From the NCBI GenBank assembly GCA_015179045.1, contig WHUZ01000014.1:1-64000 (forward strand): DNA of 64,000 nucleotides. The letters run 5' to 3'. The position numbers were made by a program, and so were the translations under genes. Below the pieces are notes generated by a model, which worked only from the letters and a program-made list of their open reading frames with translations, made no database searches and was not told the origin of the DNA. This DNA comes from Kalaharituber pfeilii (lineage: Eukaryota; Ascomycota; Pezizomycetes; Pezizales; Pezizaceae). This document shows positions 8,601-23,437 of this stretch, in pieces; within the stretch, counting starts at the first letter, position 1, and every line of letters starts with the position of its first letter.

Positions 8601-11600
8601 TCAATAGCAAGCCCTGGGCCAAGTACATACAATCTTAGGGTCTTTGCGTGTTTCTCAGGAATCCTGTTGGATTTGCACTGTAGTATAGATTTCAGAGCGA
8701 TGGACATTTTCTTATGAACTATACCAAGAGCTTATCACGATGGATCGACCTCAAGATTTTGATATAGGAATTACAAAAAAGGTAACAAGCTTTATCAGAA
8801 ATCAATTTTTAGTGTAATTGACAGATAATTGAAGATAACTGGTAGTATATCCAAAGGTAGGTAATAATTTGACACACTCTAATCTCTGTCACTCCAGGCC
8901 TTATGGCTGCCATTATGGACACGCAAGTTTAAGACTGAAGGTGAATCATGAGAGCTAGGAACTGCCCAAAGCTTACCTCGTATGGTGTCACTCAAGGAGT
9001 AGAATCAGAAGAGGCTTTGAGTTTTATAACAGGACAAGGGAAGGAACTTATTGGCCTAGCAACGAAATCAGTGTTGAGCCTTTTTGGCCTTGCATCTAAT
9101 GTGGCTGACATCTGCAACACAACCACTTTCTTTGACACAGAGAGTCTTGATCGAGTTGGACTTACCTGATTCATCGCACAAGATGGAATTGTGCAACCAT
9201 ATGCTCAATGAGAAGGCTTTGGTTAATTCTTGCTCAGATTGATGGACAATGGTAAATACTTTGATACGGGGTAAATTGCTCATCTCGATTTATTTCAGCA
9301 CGATTTTCTTGTCATGTTGATATATAAGTCAGTTATCCTTCCCTTCCAGGCCTCTATTATTATAACAATAATTCCTGACTAAAACAACCATATCATGATG
9401 TTGAAATCTAAAATCTAAGAAGCTATCTTGTGAATAGGATATTATCCTTTGCCAGCTCCCAACCATAAGCATCGGGAAAAATAGGATAGCCCTCTATTAT
9501 CGTGGGAATAAACAGGGCCATTTATCCCTACCGTAGATGAAAGCTTCAAAACGATTCTTGTTCACAAAGCTTGGGGCTGGCAATGGACTCTTTTAATAGT
9601 GCAGCAGCTATGGTTTAACATTCATGTCGTAGGGTTTCTGGTTGGCCTCTGCCTGGGCACGGGTTATAGCTCTATGTAGGTAGCTGTTGGGTTTGTGTGG
9701 TAATGCCATCCGTGACTGTTGAGTCCGCTCCTGTAACACGCATAGTCGAAGTAATTTTCGTTATTCTTGCTTCCAAAAGGTTCTTGGTAATATATTTCAG
9801 TTCTTTTCTATTCTTCATTTTTCCTGCTGACATTTGGTTGGTGACGTTGAATATCATTACTCGCGTACCGCCCGGTGGGCTATGGCGAGGACTATGGGGT
9901 GGGAAAGTATTGAACCGAAATAAATTGTTATGGTCTCGCTGAGGCTTTTCAATGGAGCAGCATTTTGCCTATTCAGATATGAGAGTATAGCATATACGAG
10001 ATACAGCAGTTAGCATAAGTTAACAAATTGGACTCATGTTGGCATACCACCATTATAATACTGACTGTTGTCATGTAGGCACTGAACAAAACCTAGCGTA
10101 TAGAGTGCACTCGCGCAGGTGTACCGGCTGCTCTTCGGTAAGAAATACTACAAGTTACGATCAGACTTGGTCTCACGCCCCATCCTAGCATGTATTGCTT
10201 GATAAATGTGTGAGCAATTTGGCTGCTCGTCTGCAAAAAAATGTCACCATGGTGGCATAAGAAGTAGTAAACTTGATATGCTCTGAGCCCCTGTAGTTGC
10301 TAACAATTTTGAGCATTATGCTCTCTCGCGCGCAATGTGCACTACTACCCCCGTCCTCGAAGGTTGCGCAACATCTTGTGCTCGACACAAGTTGTGCCTT
10401 AGCTTTTGGGCGATAACGTGAATAGCATATATTTATGCATTCTAGTATTATTGCAAGCGCTGTCGTTCTTTCTCACTAGCTTATCTGTTATTTCCATGAT
10501 AATAGGCATTGAGAAATCGGTTTTCTGTATTACCTGTATGTCGATATATTTATATATGGCCCTGAAGGTATAGCTCGATGTATTACGGTCGCCTCCAAGA
10601 AGTGAGCAGCCTGAGCCTAAGTGCCATCAGCACCTATATACTGTAGTTGGTTTTTTACCACTAACAACTCTGAGCCCTACAAATAACCAGTGACTGCGAA
10701 TAGTCAAACGAAGAGAAGGGTAAAATTGGGAGGTACACTGAGTAGAATCAAAGATGTCATGGATCGTGAAGGTAATTGAACAAAGTATTACTAAATTACT
10801 ACAGAATCCGCAGCCACGGGAATGCGTGTGAAATGATTTCTTCTTGTATTCCTATTTATGCGACTACTGTATCCCACTTCAGGCTTTGTATCAGGCATGC
10901 AATGTATTTGATACATAAGGGCATCGTAGCTCCTTGGGGCTCTCGGCCTCTTGGCAGAATACACACCAGGGCAACTTCCGCTACCGCACACGTGCCCAGC
11001 ACCCGCACAGACATGTGGTGGGGTTGGCCACGCTTAAAGCGACAACGACGACATATGAGACAACAGCTATTGCGGCGATCGACGACTTCATGTACAGGTC
11101 TACGTTTGCCTACATTAGCAACATCTAGGATTACCCTGTCGCAAACATAATGTTGGCAGGGGAGTCCTGTCCACAGTTGATGTCCTGCCTTGTGCAGATA
11201 TCGATGTAAAGAAGCTAGCGAGGCTCAATTTATAACCAACAATTCAGAGTGTGTACCAGAAGTGTACAAAGTGTGTACATATCAGTGGAAGATACCGAAA
11301 AGCGTTGCTTATTACTTGACGAAAACTGAATGCTCTGCTGCCAGGCTTCGATTTTCATTCGCTTTCGCTTGTGTCAAGGTGCAGCTGCAGCCGGTGCATT
11401 AGTTCAACAGTAAACACTCAATCTGGAGCAATTCCGCAGGATAACAACAAACTGTCACATTCTGAGCCCACCGATCTTTTCCTGCTGTTTTGACCAACAA
11501 ACGTTATACCGGCAAGCTGCCCCGCAAGCAGATAGATAAATTCAAAAATATTGCGATACATGTATTGTAGTTTGCCTTGCTTTGTAAAGCAGTCCCGTTC

Positions 11601-14600
11601 GAAATGGAAATCCCTCCCTGATCCCTGCCGGCTGCCGGGTTCAGAAAAGCAAAATCATATCTCTCATTGTGAAAGAAAAGTAACCATCTTCCGCCTCTGG
11701 CGGGCACATCCTAGGCTGTATTGTCTCAGTCACAGGCGTATATGGACAACATAGACATTGAACCGATTTCTGTGTTATGAGTTGTTCTTTAGGCGCAGGC
11801 CAGGTGGCAGACGAGAAACAAGTGCTTGTTTTTTTCCTGAATAAACTTCCTTTCATACGACCTCGGATTGCTGAAAGCGCATACGTGATAAACAGTTCTT
11901 CCCATGGAGATGTCTATGATTGTATCGGCTTGTGATTGTGAAAAAGCTTGAGAGAACATCTTACTGACCAGCCCGGGCAGATTTTATCCACGAAGATCAA
12001 CACGCGCGACATCGCGCAGGGGCTTCAATTGTGGCGTAATATGCGTTTGCCTCCATTAGGCAAGACTAACGAACAAAAATGCCAGGGAAAGCGCACAAAT
12101 CAGCTATTTCCGATACGAAAGCCCAACCAACCCGCGATCTTTTATGAGATGAACTGCCCGTTAGTCTCTGAAATGAAAATCTTCATGAGTTCACGTTAAT
12201 AATAATCACTTATGAACTTCAGAAGTGCTGACACGGAAATAGTTAAGGATGGATTAGCAGAAGCTTTCAATAAAAGAATGAACCAATCAAGTCGTTAGGC
12301 CTTCTTCTCTGCTTTTATTGATTTCAAGCACAGCATAGACCCTCGCACGGACCAGGGGTCAGTGTAGGAAGAGCGGTGGCTTCGGCAGGAAACAGCGGAA
12401 TGCTGCTATTTCCGTACGGCTTTCTTCTTGGTGTACATTATACAGTGCATGTGGGTGGTTGTATGTGTAATGTCCATGTTGTGCGTGCGAGCTGGCTCGT
12501 GCCATGCTTGTCATCTTTCTCCCACACTTGAAAAAAATATCCTCTCCCCTTATGCCCGACGGCTTTTTGCTGAGCCGTACATTTGCACAGTGAAAAGCTC
12601 CCCTCAACGTATTTAAAGGAAGCACGCCCTCCAGCCTCTTGATTCTTTAAAGCCCAACCTCGGTGACCGCGCACGATGCACCAATATATCCCGAAAGTGC
12701 GATAGCAAAACTGGATTATCAAACAGTGGGAAGCAAAGGGTTATCGATATAGGGAAATATTGAAGGGAATGACGGATCTGTTTGTGCGATTGGTGCAGTG
12801 GTGGACGCCATAATTGCAATACAAATACTATTGCGCGCTTAGCAGGATTTCGAAGCAAACACATAACTATAACCTAATATACATCACGAAAGAATGGAGA
12901 GGGGGAGGGGTGAGAGGATGGAATGCGAATACATTTCTTGACATCAGAGATGTCATTCCAGTCCATAATGCAGAGCATGTTCAGCCTGTGAGAGGTTCAA
13001 GACTCAAAAAATGGCGAACGAAACCTTCGCCAACCTTCACGAAGCTCTCTGGACGCATGAAGCAACCGCACTGGGAAACAGCATATTGGTATTTGCAATA
13101 ACAATTGACAATACTAGGAAGCCTTATCTGTATTCCCCGGTTAGCAACACGTTCCATTAACATTGGTCAAGTATCGCTGTTGGATCTTATACCTTCATTC
13201 GACTTGCGAATCGAGAACAGCCTCTTGAACAAAGCAAAGGCGATCACCAGGTTATGTGTTGAAACTTACTTTGTCCCTTGTAAGTCTTCATAGATCCCAA
13301 GCCCACAACTGGAAGGACTGCCGCAAAGGCAGTAGTTTATGGATCAAATCCTGAGTCGTATGGGTGAACAGGTAGGTTTTTCTATTGGAAGGTAGGTGAG
13401 CAGCCTTTCAATCACAACGCAGTGTACCGTACCGATGGAGAGGGCGGAATTTATTGGATGAGGATGAATAGGCAGCCGATGTATCGCCTGCTGGTGGCAC
13501 ATCTTAAAGGTGGGCTTATGAATTGGCAGAGTCTATCCTCGAGCTGGCGGCCTCAGTCTCGGGGGAGGGACTGGTTAGACATTGAGGTTGGCAGGTACTG
13601 AACAATGAGCAGAAGAGAGGAGATGGAGCTCTTCCTGCCCGATACCACATATCTAAATGCCAAGGGCGAAAAAGGCGCAGCTGGTAGAGGGGGGGAGAGG
13701 GGGAGGGGGGGGGAATTGCGAGCTCATGTCCAGATGTACCACTTCTCGCTCCAGCCTGCAGGAGACGCGGACGCGACGGAACGGCCCCTCAGCGAGGGGA
13801 TCACGCAGCCAGCACCAAGACAGCTGCGGCCCCCGTGCGGGCCCTTAGAATGGGGCTGGGCGTGGCCTGTCGACTCGCGGCAGCGCAGCATGCGCACGCC
13901 AGCCGTGGGCCAGCCCGGGGCGGCGGCCAGAGTGCGCCGGCATCTCCCCATTGCACGCAATGTACTATGTAGTACTCCCATTCTTTGGCGTTTCTACGCA
14001 CCGGAGCATCCCGCCGACGTCCCAGGCTTTCACGCCTCATCGTGGCAGTCAGCATACGGTACCCCGCCCGCCCGGACTTACCCCGCAGACTCACCGTTAA
14101 AGGCAAATTCCCGAACGCCATTGGCGTAGGAGCCCCCTCCCCCCAGCCCCCCCCCCATCGGCTCTCCCACAATCCAGTTCCTTTCGCGAGCAGGTCTCAG
14201 GGCACAACCTCAACTGCTCCCGGCAAACGGCGTCAGGAATGCAACTGCCCCATCTTCCCCCTCCCCCCTCCACGCGATACTGCCTCTATGATCTCACATT
14301 CCTCAACCAGTACGTAAAATATTCATTGCTGGAATCTGCACATGCAGCAACTTTTGCAAATAACAGCTCAATTTACAAAGGTGCGTTGATATGGTAATTT
14401 ATTACGCCCCCCCCCCCCAAAATCCTAAATCATCCTCGTACTGAAATTCTCATGCAGCTAGTTGCCCAGCTCGTCCTGCTTTCTGATTTCTCAGGGCCCT
14501 TTACCTCTTGATGACATGATCCCCGTGGATTTATTGCTTCAGCCCCCCAGGCTGCTTCGAATACATGCGGTATGTGCAAGATTTTCTTTTATTGAATTGT

Positions 14601-17600
14601 CGTCTGCGATGCAGTAAGCTGAAACTCCCGCAGATCCAGAGAACTGATAAATTCCTGATCAGTCTTGATGTTGACATTTCGCCCAAATGTGGCTAGTTGA
14701 TAGATGCTAATCCTGGGCATAAAAGAGGTCGCTCTCATCATACATATTGGGGACATGTGCAGTGGTCACTTGATCACTTTACCAAGGATCTATTGAAACT
14801 CTGGCCCTTACTGGATTTTCAACGACGGTACGCATGACAACTAGTGCTCCACATTCCCAAGAGCACAGGAGACGGCTTCAGGAATCCATCCCAATAAATC
14901 TGTTAACAGTAATGTTTTCAGTACCTTCTATTCTAGGATATTACGGGAGAGTTTCAGAACTTCACCAGTTACAGCAGCGCAAACGGCGTGCCACACTTCA
15001 CGTGTCGCTGAACGAGCTGTTCCTTGAACTCGAACTTGAACTTGATTCGCAATACATTTTTGATCCCTTAACACTAGCATAGGTGAGTTCGGCTTTCCTG
15101 CTTCCTCCACTGAATTTTCATTAGTATTAGCTATGTGACAGTGTACTCGGCCTCGCACAATATCAACGTCGCAAGTTGGTATGTATCCGAAGGGATCTCG
15201 AAACCCTGACCCTTCTTATATATCACGCTGTTTACCATACCTACTGCCAGCATAAAAGTCCTGTTTGTGAAGAAACACAGGAGATGGGGAACTTACCCAC
15301 CTTGGCCTGTCCATGTTGTGAACTTCGTGAGCAAGATTGTGATACCATTCATGATACATAAAGTAACCCACCAAGTCGCTTATTACAAGAGACTTTGCCA
15401 GAGGAAAACGTGGTAGATTGAATCCGTCTTGGCATTGGAGCAAGGATCACCCCAAACAAACCATCAGCTTACCTTCCTTCAATTTATCCTGAGAATTGCA
15501 TGGGTGAACCAAAGCTATGGAAAGAGGGGTTGCCAACATGATTCAGTTGCTCATCTCTCAACAGCCGTTCTGCTACATTCTCATTCACTCAATGGACCAG
15601 GATTCGGTTTTCTGCATACCTAAGTCAAACTTCTCACACCAAGCTAGTGCGGAAATGCTACTCTCACTGGGGCGAGTTGGACACAACCCAGCTGACTTAC
15701 AATACCTTTTTAATACAATTTACCTCCTTTTCCTCCCTTTTATACCCTGGACGATGTTGGTGTTTTACCGGCCGAGTTTGCGAAGGACCACATACATTTT
15801 CTTAATATTACAGTCAAGCAAAGCAGCGTTAAAAGCCTTCACGTAGGAAAATGGAAGCTCCAGCGCCCAGTCATTGTTTGATAGCTACAAGATAATTGTC
15901 TACTTCACAAAGCGCAAACGTAATGGTTTCCTACTGTCGGCTTACTGCAACCCGGTGTGCACGGTGATGAAGTATATGGACATCATAATGTGGAGCGGTA
16001 TTCCAGAGATATCCTCGTACACAAATATACCTAGGTCCACTGTCTCTACGCTGGGCAGTTCGGCCCCTAAAGAACTCCATTGCTAGACAGCTAGTAATTC
16101 TATCATGAGGCCAAATGCAACCAACTTTACAGGTCAATCCCAACGTTCTGGAAATACATTTCACTAGAACAAGACACTTAGTAGTTCAGAAGATGAGATA
16201 AGGTGCCCCTGACGAGGCTGTCAGGCTAGATCTTCCGCTTGCTGAATACCTACCTAAATTCAACGTTCAATATATTTATTCTTTTTATCTCTTACAACTG
16301 GATAGTTTGTCCTTACGAGAGGTTTAATCTTCACTTTAATGTATATGCCTAGGTTCCATATGAAGTACAAATACCCAGATAAGGTGCAGTAGCAAAGCGA
16401 GTCCACGGACAGTAATTTTGTACTTGGAACTGATGTGTGTACTTGTGTAGGTGACGTTTGTGCTCCAAAACTGATCTACTGACAGGTTTCTGTAGGGCAT
16501 TTAACCCCTCACCTGTGGAACCTTCGTAAGCCAAGTGGTACTGATCAATTCAATTTCCAATTCGCTCTCACTGCACTGATGAGTCTGGTCCTGAGAATAA
16601 CGGTACTGTGTTGCTTGATCTCGCCCTGAAGCAATATTCAATAGGAATCCTCTTGACCTACCTTGGTTTCGTTGAAATATCTGTACCTTTCAAGTTGAAC
16701 TGGCAAATGCATTCAACAGCAGGAAGAGGATAATATCCTTCCACAATCAAGCTTCCTAATAATCCGCACTGTGCTTCTGGACGACCTGCCGCTTGCAGCA
16801 ACCAGTACTACTCCTGTTATCTACGTTGTTGTTGTTGTTGACGATCCAATGGATAACGTGGCCATCAGACCTTGTGAATACAAATACAAGGTTTGAAGCT
16901 AATTATCCAATAATCCTGTCTGAATGTGCATTTCTGCCTATTTAAGTTCTCGATCAGTTTTTAAATGCACTCAATATCCTGAACTTGGCCATGCTGTACT
17001 GATATGGTGTCCGTTGAATATGATAGCAAGAAAGCATAGATACATTCAGAGACAATTCTCTTTGGCAGTCTGACATCCTAGGCTGTTTTCTACATCTTGC
17101 CAATATGGCCAGACTACCAATATGGAACACCCAGCCCTTGCTATTGACATTGAAAGAAATCTTGAGTCAATCCAAACACCTCCCTCAACCTAATCCTCAA
17201 CAGCGAATGCGCAAGGCGATCTGCATCATGCCATCTTCAGAGCTAAAATTGGCCCCTTAAGCTTCTATTGACGATTCTTCAGATGTATTTTGTTCCTTCT
17301 GCGTTTCTCTCGCTCTACACCACATGTTAACAATCCCCGTCCTTCCCCTTGTTTGCCCAGATGTATCACATTAACAGAGTTGGATGGATCGACAGTGGAG
17401 ATATACTTTTGAGTTCAGTCCAACAACTCCAACCTACAGAAGTGAACAGCTGCAGTAAAGCGACGGTGTATGCGGCATGCATACATGCAAACATAGCACT
17501 GACAAGGGACAAGTGGCAGTCCACCTGCAGCCCTGTCCCCAATGACTGCAGGCCGAGGCCAGACTCGTCACAATTGCAAGCTCTCACACCATCTGAGGGT

Positions 17601-18806
17601 TGAAGCTCTTTCGACTAGCGAAATTTTATTAGTCTTATCGAATAATGACACCAGTTAAGATATGACAACCCAGCTCGACGTTGGCAACCAATCACTTTGG
17701 AAATAGTAACCATTGAGACATCTACAGGTATAAATTCCCAAAAACAGGTTCTTCCGACTATGTTTGTTCCGCCTGATTGTGAGGGTACTTCTTCAGAGGT
17801 TGGTTGTGGCTAGGCATCATACACTTGACGCCCCTTTGTACTGACTATTACAAGAATGGCAGAGCTCGATGGACCACAGTTTGTACGCCAAAGTTTAGAT
17901 TTTCAGGCCCAAAATTTTGGGTGAGGATTAACACAGTTGCAAATCGGAACATGCCTTTCGAGGCAATTCGAACAAGGGCGGTTCTGGACAGGTGGCTTAT
18001 GGCACTAGTCAAAGAAACTATTGTAGGATATCTTTACTTGTAGTCATATATCAACGGTAGTTAGAATATCATAACATGACTGTATCGCAATTTGCGATAT
18101 TATATTACGATCAAGAGTGTTTGCTCACTAGTCAGCTCACCTCTTGTCTCCATTCGCGTTTGACCTTTCCGTGACCTTTTTTCTTTTTTTCTTTTTTTCT
18201 TTTTTTTTTGTTTTTTTGTTTTTTTGTTGGGAGGGGGGGAGCGGGGTTCCTCCCCCAGCCATAAAACAGAAGCGGAACATTTTTAGTCACCACATCATTA
18301 TTCATGAGCTGGGAACTGTTTGACTAGTTTCATGTTGTTTTAACAGTAAGAACTTCCGTAACTGAATGACTATCGATTTCATCGGGATCTTTCCTGTCCT
18401 CGTTCCCGGGCTGAGTTACATGACCTTTACTTATTTTATGGTAATTGCAAATATTGATTATTATCCTTACAGATGCAACCTTTGTTGCTCCTCTGTTCAA
18501 TGCATTTACAAGTTTGTCAAACAGCGGACATCCGATCTACCCTGCAATCGTCAGCCCCATGCACAATTGGCTCCATGCACAATCAGGTTCCAGTTTCTAT
18601 GGCTGGCCGCTTCTCCTGAGTGGACCCTGTCTGAGATGCATACTGCTACCGCTTCAATTCTGCTACCATTGTCTGTGAAAAGAATACAGCCTATGACTTC
18701 TCACAGAAATGGTTTATGCCATCACAAGTTGATAAGTTACTATGGCAACACGTTAAATTTTCGTAAACTCAATCAAGAATGCGTTTTTTTTCCCTTTTTC
18801 TTTTTC

Positions 18807-18850
<44 letters not shown>

Positions 18851-18856
18851 CGTGTG

Positions 18857-18887
<31 letters not shown>

Positions 18888-19781
18888 CATTCAGAATGCA
18901 CCGCCGCCGCCGCTCCGCGTCAGCGAATTTTGAGCAAAATGACGACTCATTTTATCCTCATATTTTCTTCTAAGCTTTGTCCCGTGCCAGGCTCATGTTA
19001 AAATGCTTGAGAGTGAGCTCAGCAGGAACCCGCATCACACTATATGTCACCACCTAGGACGAAGAGAAGGGGCTGGAGAGTTTTATAAATATTTTTTTTA
19101 GCGAAGCGGAAAGCAGAGTGATTCGAAGGTTTGCTGAAGGTTTGCTACAGACAGCTAGGTCTCGGTAGGAAGCGGTTATCTGAATGGACAGAAGCCGAAC
19201 TAGAGCGTCCCATTGTTCCTTCATGATGAGGGGAAGGTTCTTTATGAGCCCTCCCACAATAACAACTATGCATGAAAGTAAGCTTGAAGGGTATGTGCAG
19301 CAGCAGAAAAGTGCAGCACTAAGTAGCAGTACTTCCAGCTGGCCAGAGGCGGGTTTACTGCGTACATCCGCCTGTTTTTGTGACCTGATGGGGTTTTACC
19401 GGTAATTGTCCCCTAAGCCATGGAGATACATAGCTTGAGCAAAGTGTTGGCAACTCCGGATCCCATTGAGGGAAGGCATTCATAAGAATGTAGTTGCTTA
19501 ACGTAAATCCTCATGTGATACAATTAAGGGGCCTCTTATGATTGATCACGAGCTATGTCGCTGCATCTGTAATGATTGGGAAACCTCATGATGTTGGGCA
19601 TCTGAAGACCACATATGCATATTAGTAGTGTATAATGTGACTGCATAGGAAAGCAATTGTAATTTTCGTTGGCATAAAAGTTGTCAAGTGGTTGCATCAA
19701 AAGGAAAGAAGACTTGCCCTGGCAAAAGACTAGAATTACTACAACATACAAAACGTCGTCTTCTCTTGGTACGAAATAACT

Positions 19782-19785
<4 letters not shown>
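5601..19785. other. Gene-poor stretch, no supported gene
   Basis: I find no ORF or spliced gene that I can defend. Three minus-strand ORFs at 6085-6399, 6508-6792 and 6865-7149 share one frame but match nothing recognisable and have no clear splice signals linking them. There is an (AT)n run at about 7983-8000, a GC-rich patch at about 13600-14300 with G and C homopolymers, a C-run near 14407, and T-rich/TG microsatellites at 18176-18230 and 18806-18888. Base composition is otherwise unremarkable. Confidence 0.6.
18806..18888. repeat. (TA)n(TG)n microsatellite
   Basis: An alternating TA run of about 24 bp passes into a TG run of about 58 bp interrupted by two CG steps. The valine/cysteine-repeat peptides it could encode are artefacts. 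Confidence 0.9.
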
Positions 19786-19813
<28 letters not shown>

Positions 19814-19842
19814 CGACTTTCCAAGTACTGAGTATTCGCATG
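19786..19842 (-). mobile_element. Possible minus-strand LINE tail
   Basis: A T-run at 19784-19813 is followed by sequence whose reverse complement reads GGCATGCGAATACTCAG. That resembles the GGCATGCGAGTAATGAT terminus of the LINE tails at 791 and 3894. No coding part and no target duplication are visible, so this may be only a similar A-rich end. Confidence 0.35.
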
Positions 19843-19844
19843 CC

Positions 19845-19924
19845 ATGGCTCATCAGAAAGTTATTAGAACGGCTGACTAATTATGCGCTAGTCAGCCGTT
19901 CCAATACCTTTCTGAACGAGCGTG
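19845..19924. mobile_element. 79-bp palindromic MITE, copy 1 (diverged left end)
   Basis: The core GAACGGCTGACTA-attatgcgc-TAGTCAGCCGTTC is an inverted repeat. The right arm continues through CAATACCTTTCTGAACGAGCG to a TA at 19925-19926. The left outer arm has a small deletion and lacks a clean TA, so the left boundary is approximate. The loop is in the opposite orientation to copy 2. Confidence 0.8.
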
Positions 19925-20459
19925 TACAGCATTGCTGCTACACCTCGGATTTTACATATGCATGCTAATATCACCTTAGATCTGAAGTTTATTCGCCACT
20001 GCGACGTATTGATCTTGCCATGGGGGTCGGCGGCTCATGCATGCTACATGCTAACATGCTATATTCTCACAACTCATGAACTCGTGATCACTCGCATTCG
20101 CATCGCGCCGCTACGTTACGTTAACGTTCCTTTCTCCCCAAGCCAGCTTCCCAGCAGCCGCTTCTCACACATCTCAGATGCTGTCTTATCAAGAGATTGA
20201 CCCAGGGAGAGATATTAGCACATGTTCCTCACCCGTCGAGGCGATCAACGATTCAATGTCTGGCTGGGTGCTGCAGTGCCACCATTGGCCGGGCTGCACC
20301 GCTAGCCTGGGTGGTCCACGAAACTCTCAATCATTTAAGCCTGGTCTGCGGGCGCTACTTGCTGAGGCCAGGACTTGCGAGCCCACGGGGGCGGCGCTGG
20401 CTGCCCTGCTGCACGAGTAGGTACCAGTACTCTCACTATCCAGTTCCTCGCCTTTGCGG

Positions 20460-21425
20460 GCTCACTCGAGCGCTCGCAGCGGGGGGGGGGGGCAAGTAGC
20501 GCGCCCACTAGAGTGCACACCAGGGAGCGACTCGGGGGGATAGTGAGCGCCCTAGTCAGTGTTGGCCTGCTGCGCTGTGGCTGCTGCTGCTGTGCGAGCG
20601 CTCCACTGCGGGCAGTGTGCCCTCAGGAGCAGACGGCTTCTGTACACTTCTGTACTTTGTGCCACCGCTCTTGCTCCCCCGGCCTGGGCACCGCCTGCTG
20701 CGAGCACGAAGGAGGGCGAGGAGGAGGGCCTGGCAGGCCGCTGAGCCGCCCTCGAGGCCGAGGCGTGGGACCAGCGCAGCGACAGCGACAGCGAGCGTCG
20801 ACGTCCGCTGCGCTGCGCACGGGTGGCCCCATTGGCCGCGCTGCTTGCTGCGGTTGGCTCCCGCACTCGCCTGCCTCCCGCGAACGGCGGCGGCCATCGT
20901 TCGCGGCCTCGCTCGCTACGACACGGCGAGGCGTGCTGCCGCGCTGCCCTTCCTGCCCTTCTCTGCCGGCCCTCTCGACGCTGTCGCCGTCGCCGTCGCC
21001 GTCGCCGCCTCGCCCACGCTTGGCTGCGCAGCCCCCGCCGTCCGCGATGCCCACCCCCCCTCCGCGGCGGGCAGCAACGATGGCCGCCTTCGCCGCCTAA
21101 CAAGCAGCAGTGGTTCCTCCACGGGGGCCCCCTGCTGCCACATCCACCTGGGCCTCATAAAGTGCCCCCTGCTGTGTTTCCCCCCTGCCCCTGGCTCGTC
21201 CACTCAAACACCCTCCGCCGGAACTTGCTCTGCTCTAGCTTGCCCACACCCACCCAACCCAGCCCAACCTAACCCCAGTGCCCCCCCCCAGCACCCCCCT
21301 CCCCCCCAGCACCACACACCCCTCCACACCCCCTCCACACACCCTCCCACCCCCATCCCACCCCCCAGGCCTCTGGCTACGCCCCTGACCCTGGTTCCCC
21401 CAAACCCCCGGCACCTTTCCAGTTA
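20460..21425. other. GC-rich island with pyrimidine tracts
   Basis: Roughly 1 kb of markedly GC-rich, CpG-containing sequence. It includes a G12 run near 20480, GCCGTC hexamer repeats at about 20983-21006, and C-rich runs at about 21240-21420. ORFs stay open in all six frames simply because stop codons are rare here; their peptides are Arg/Pro/Ala-rich low complexity. It ends about 560 bp before the zinc-finger gene and may be part of that gene's upstream region, but no specific motif supports a promoter call. Confidence 0.5.
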
Positions 21426-21987
21426 ATTATTTACTCCGACTGTGGGATGGCCCACCGTCCCGTTCCCTTGGGCTATTGTAACTGGCATCAAACGTCCTCT
21501 TCTGTCACACTCGTTGTGGGTCCAGGTGGGCAGCGAAGGAACGCTGCCTAACTGCAAAGGCACTGCGTTCCTTCCGCCCAGAGATCCGTGGCCCCCATCA
21601 ACTCGGCTAGCTCATTCACGATTGCTCTTCTCCCGTCCCTCACCCCCCCCCCCCCCCCCCCCTTCCGTAGTAAAGTACGGTCTTACCCTTCTCAGCCATT
21701 GCAGCTTCCCAATTTAAGCTTGTGTGTCCCTGGCTGGCTACCCGCTCCCTATATCTTCCCACTGCCCCGCGCTCCTCACACTCAATCAGAAATCACAAAG
21801 TCCTCACCCGAAGGCACCAATTGATATCCTTGGTTGGACATTGTTCCAGTTTATAAGGGCACACTCTCCCAGCCACAGCCGAAGATAACGCAGATATCCC
21901 CTACCCGCCCCTCCATTCCCCCATTGCTACAGTTTCCCTATACGTATATACATATATATTCTCGAATACTTTGCAGAAGTACAAATA

Positions 21988-23437
<1,450 letters not shown>

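Noticed and set aside
8739..9169. Possible spliced plus-strand gene beginning MDRPQDFDIG with GT/AG-like boundaries
   Set aside because: The simplest splicing runs into a TAG after seven codons, no continuous frame joins the later ORF at 8948-9169, and no family is recognisable.
13605..14172. ORFs of 123-174 codons on both strands
   Set aside because: Same cause: a GC-rich patch with G and C homopolymers; no recognisable motif.
18366..19001. 211-codon plus-strand ORF
   Set aside because: Its length depends on translating the TA/TG microsatellite; the flanking peptide has no recognisable features.
20375..21426. Several overlapping ORFs of 140-270 codons on both strands
   Set aside because: The region is very GC-rich, so stops are rare in all frames; the peptides are low-complexity Arg/Pro/Ala and mutually overlapping.
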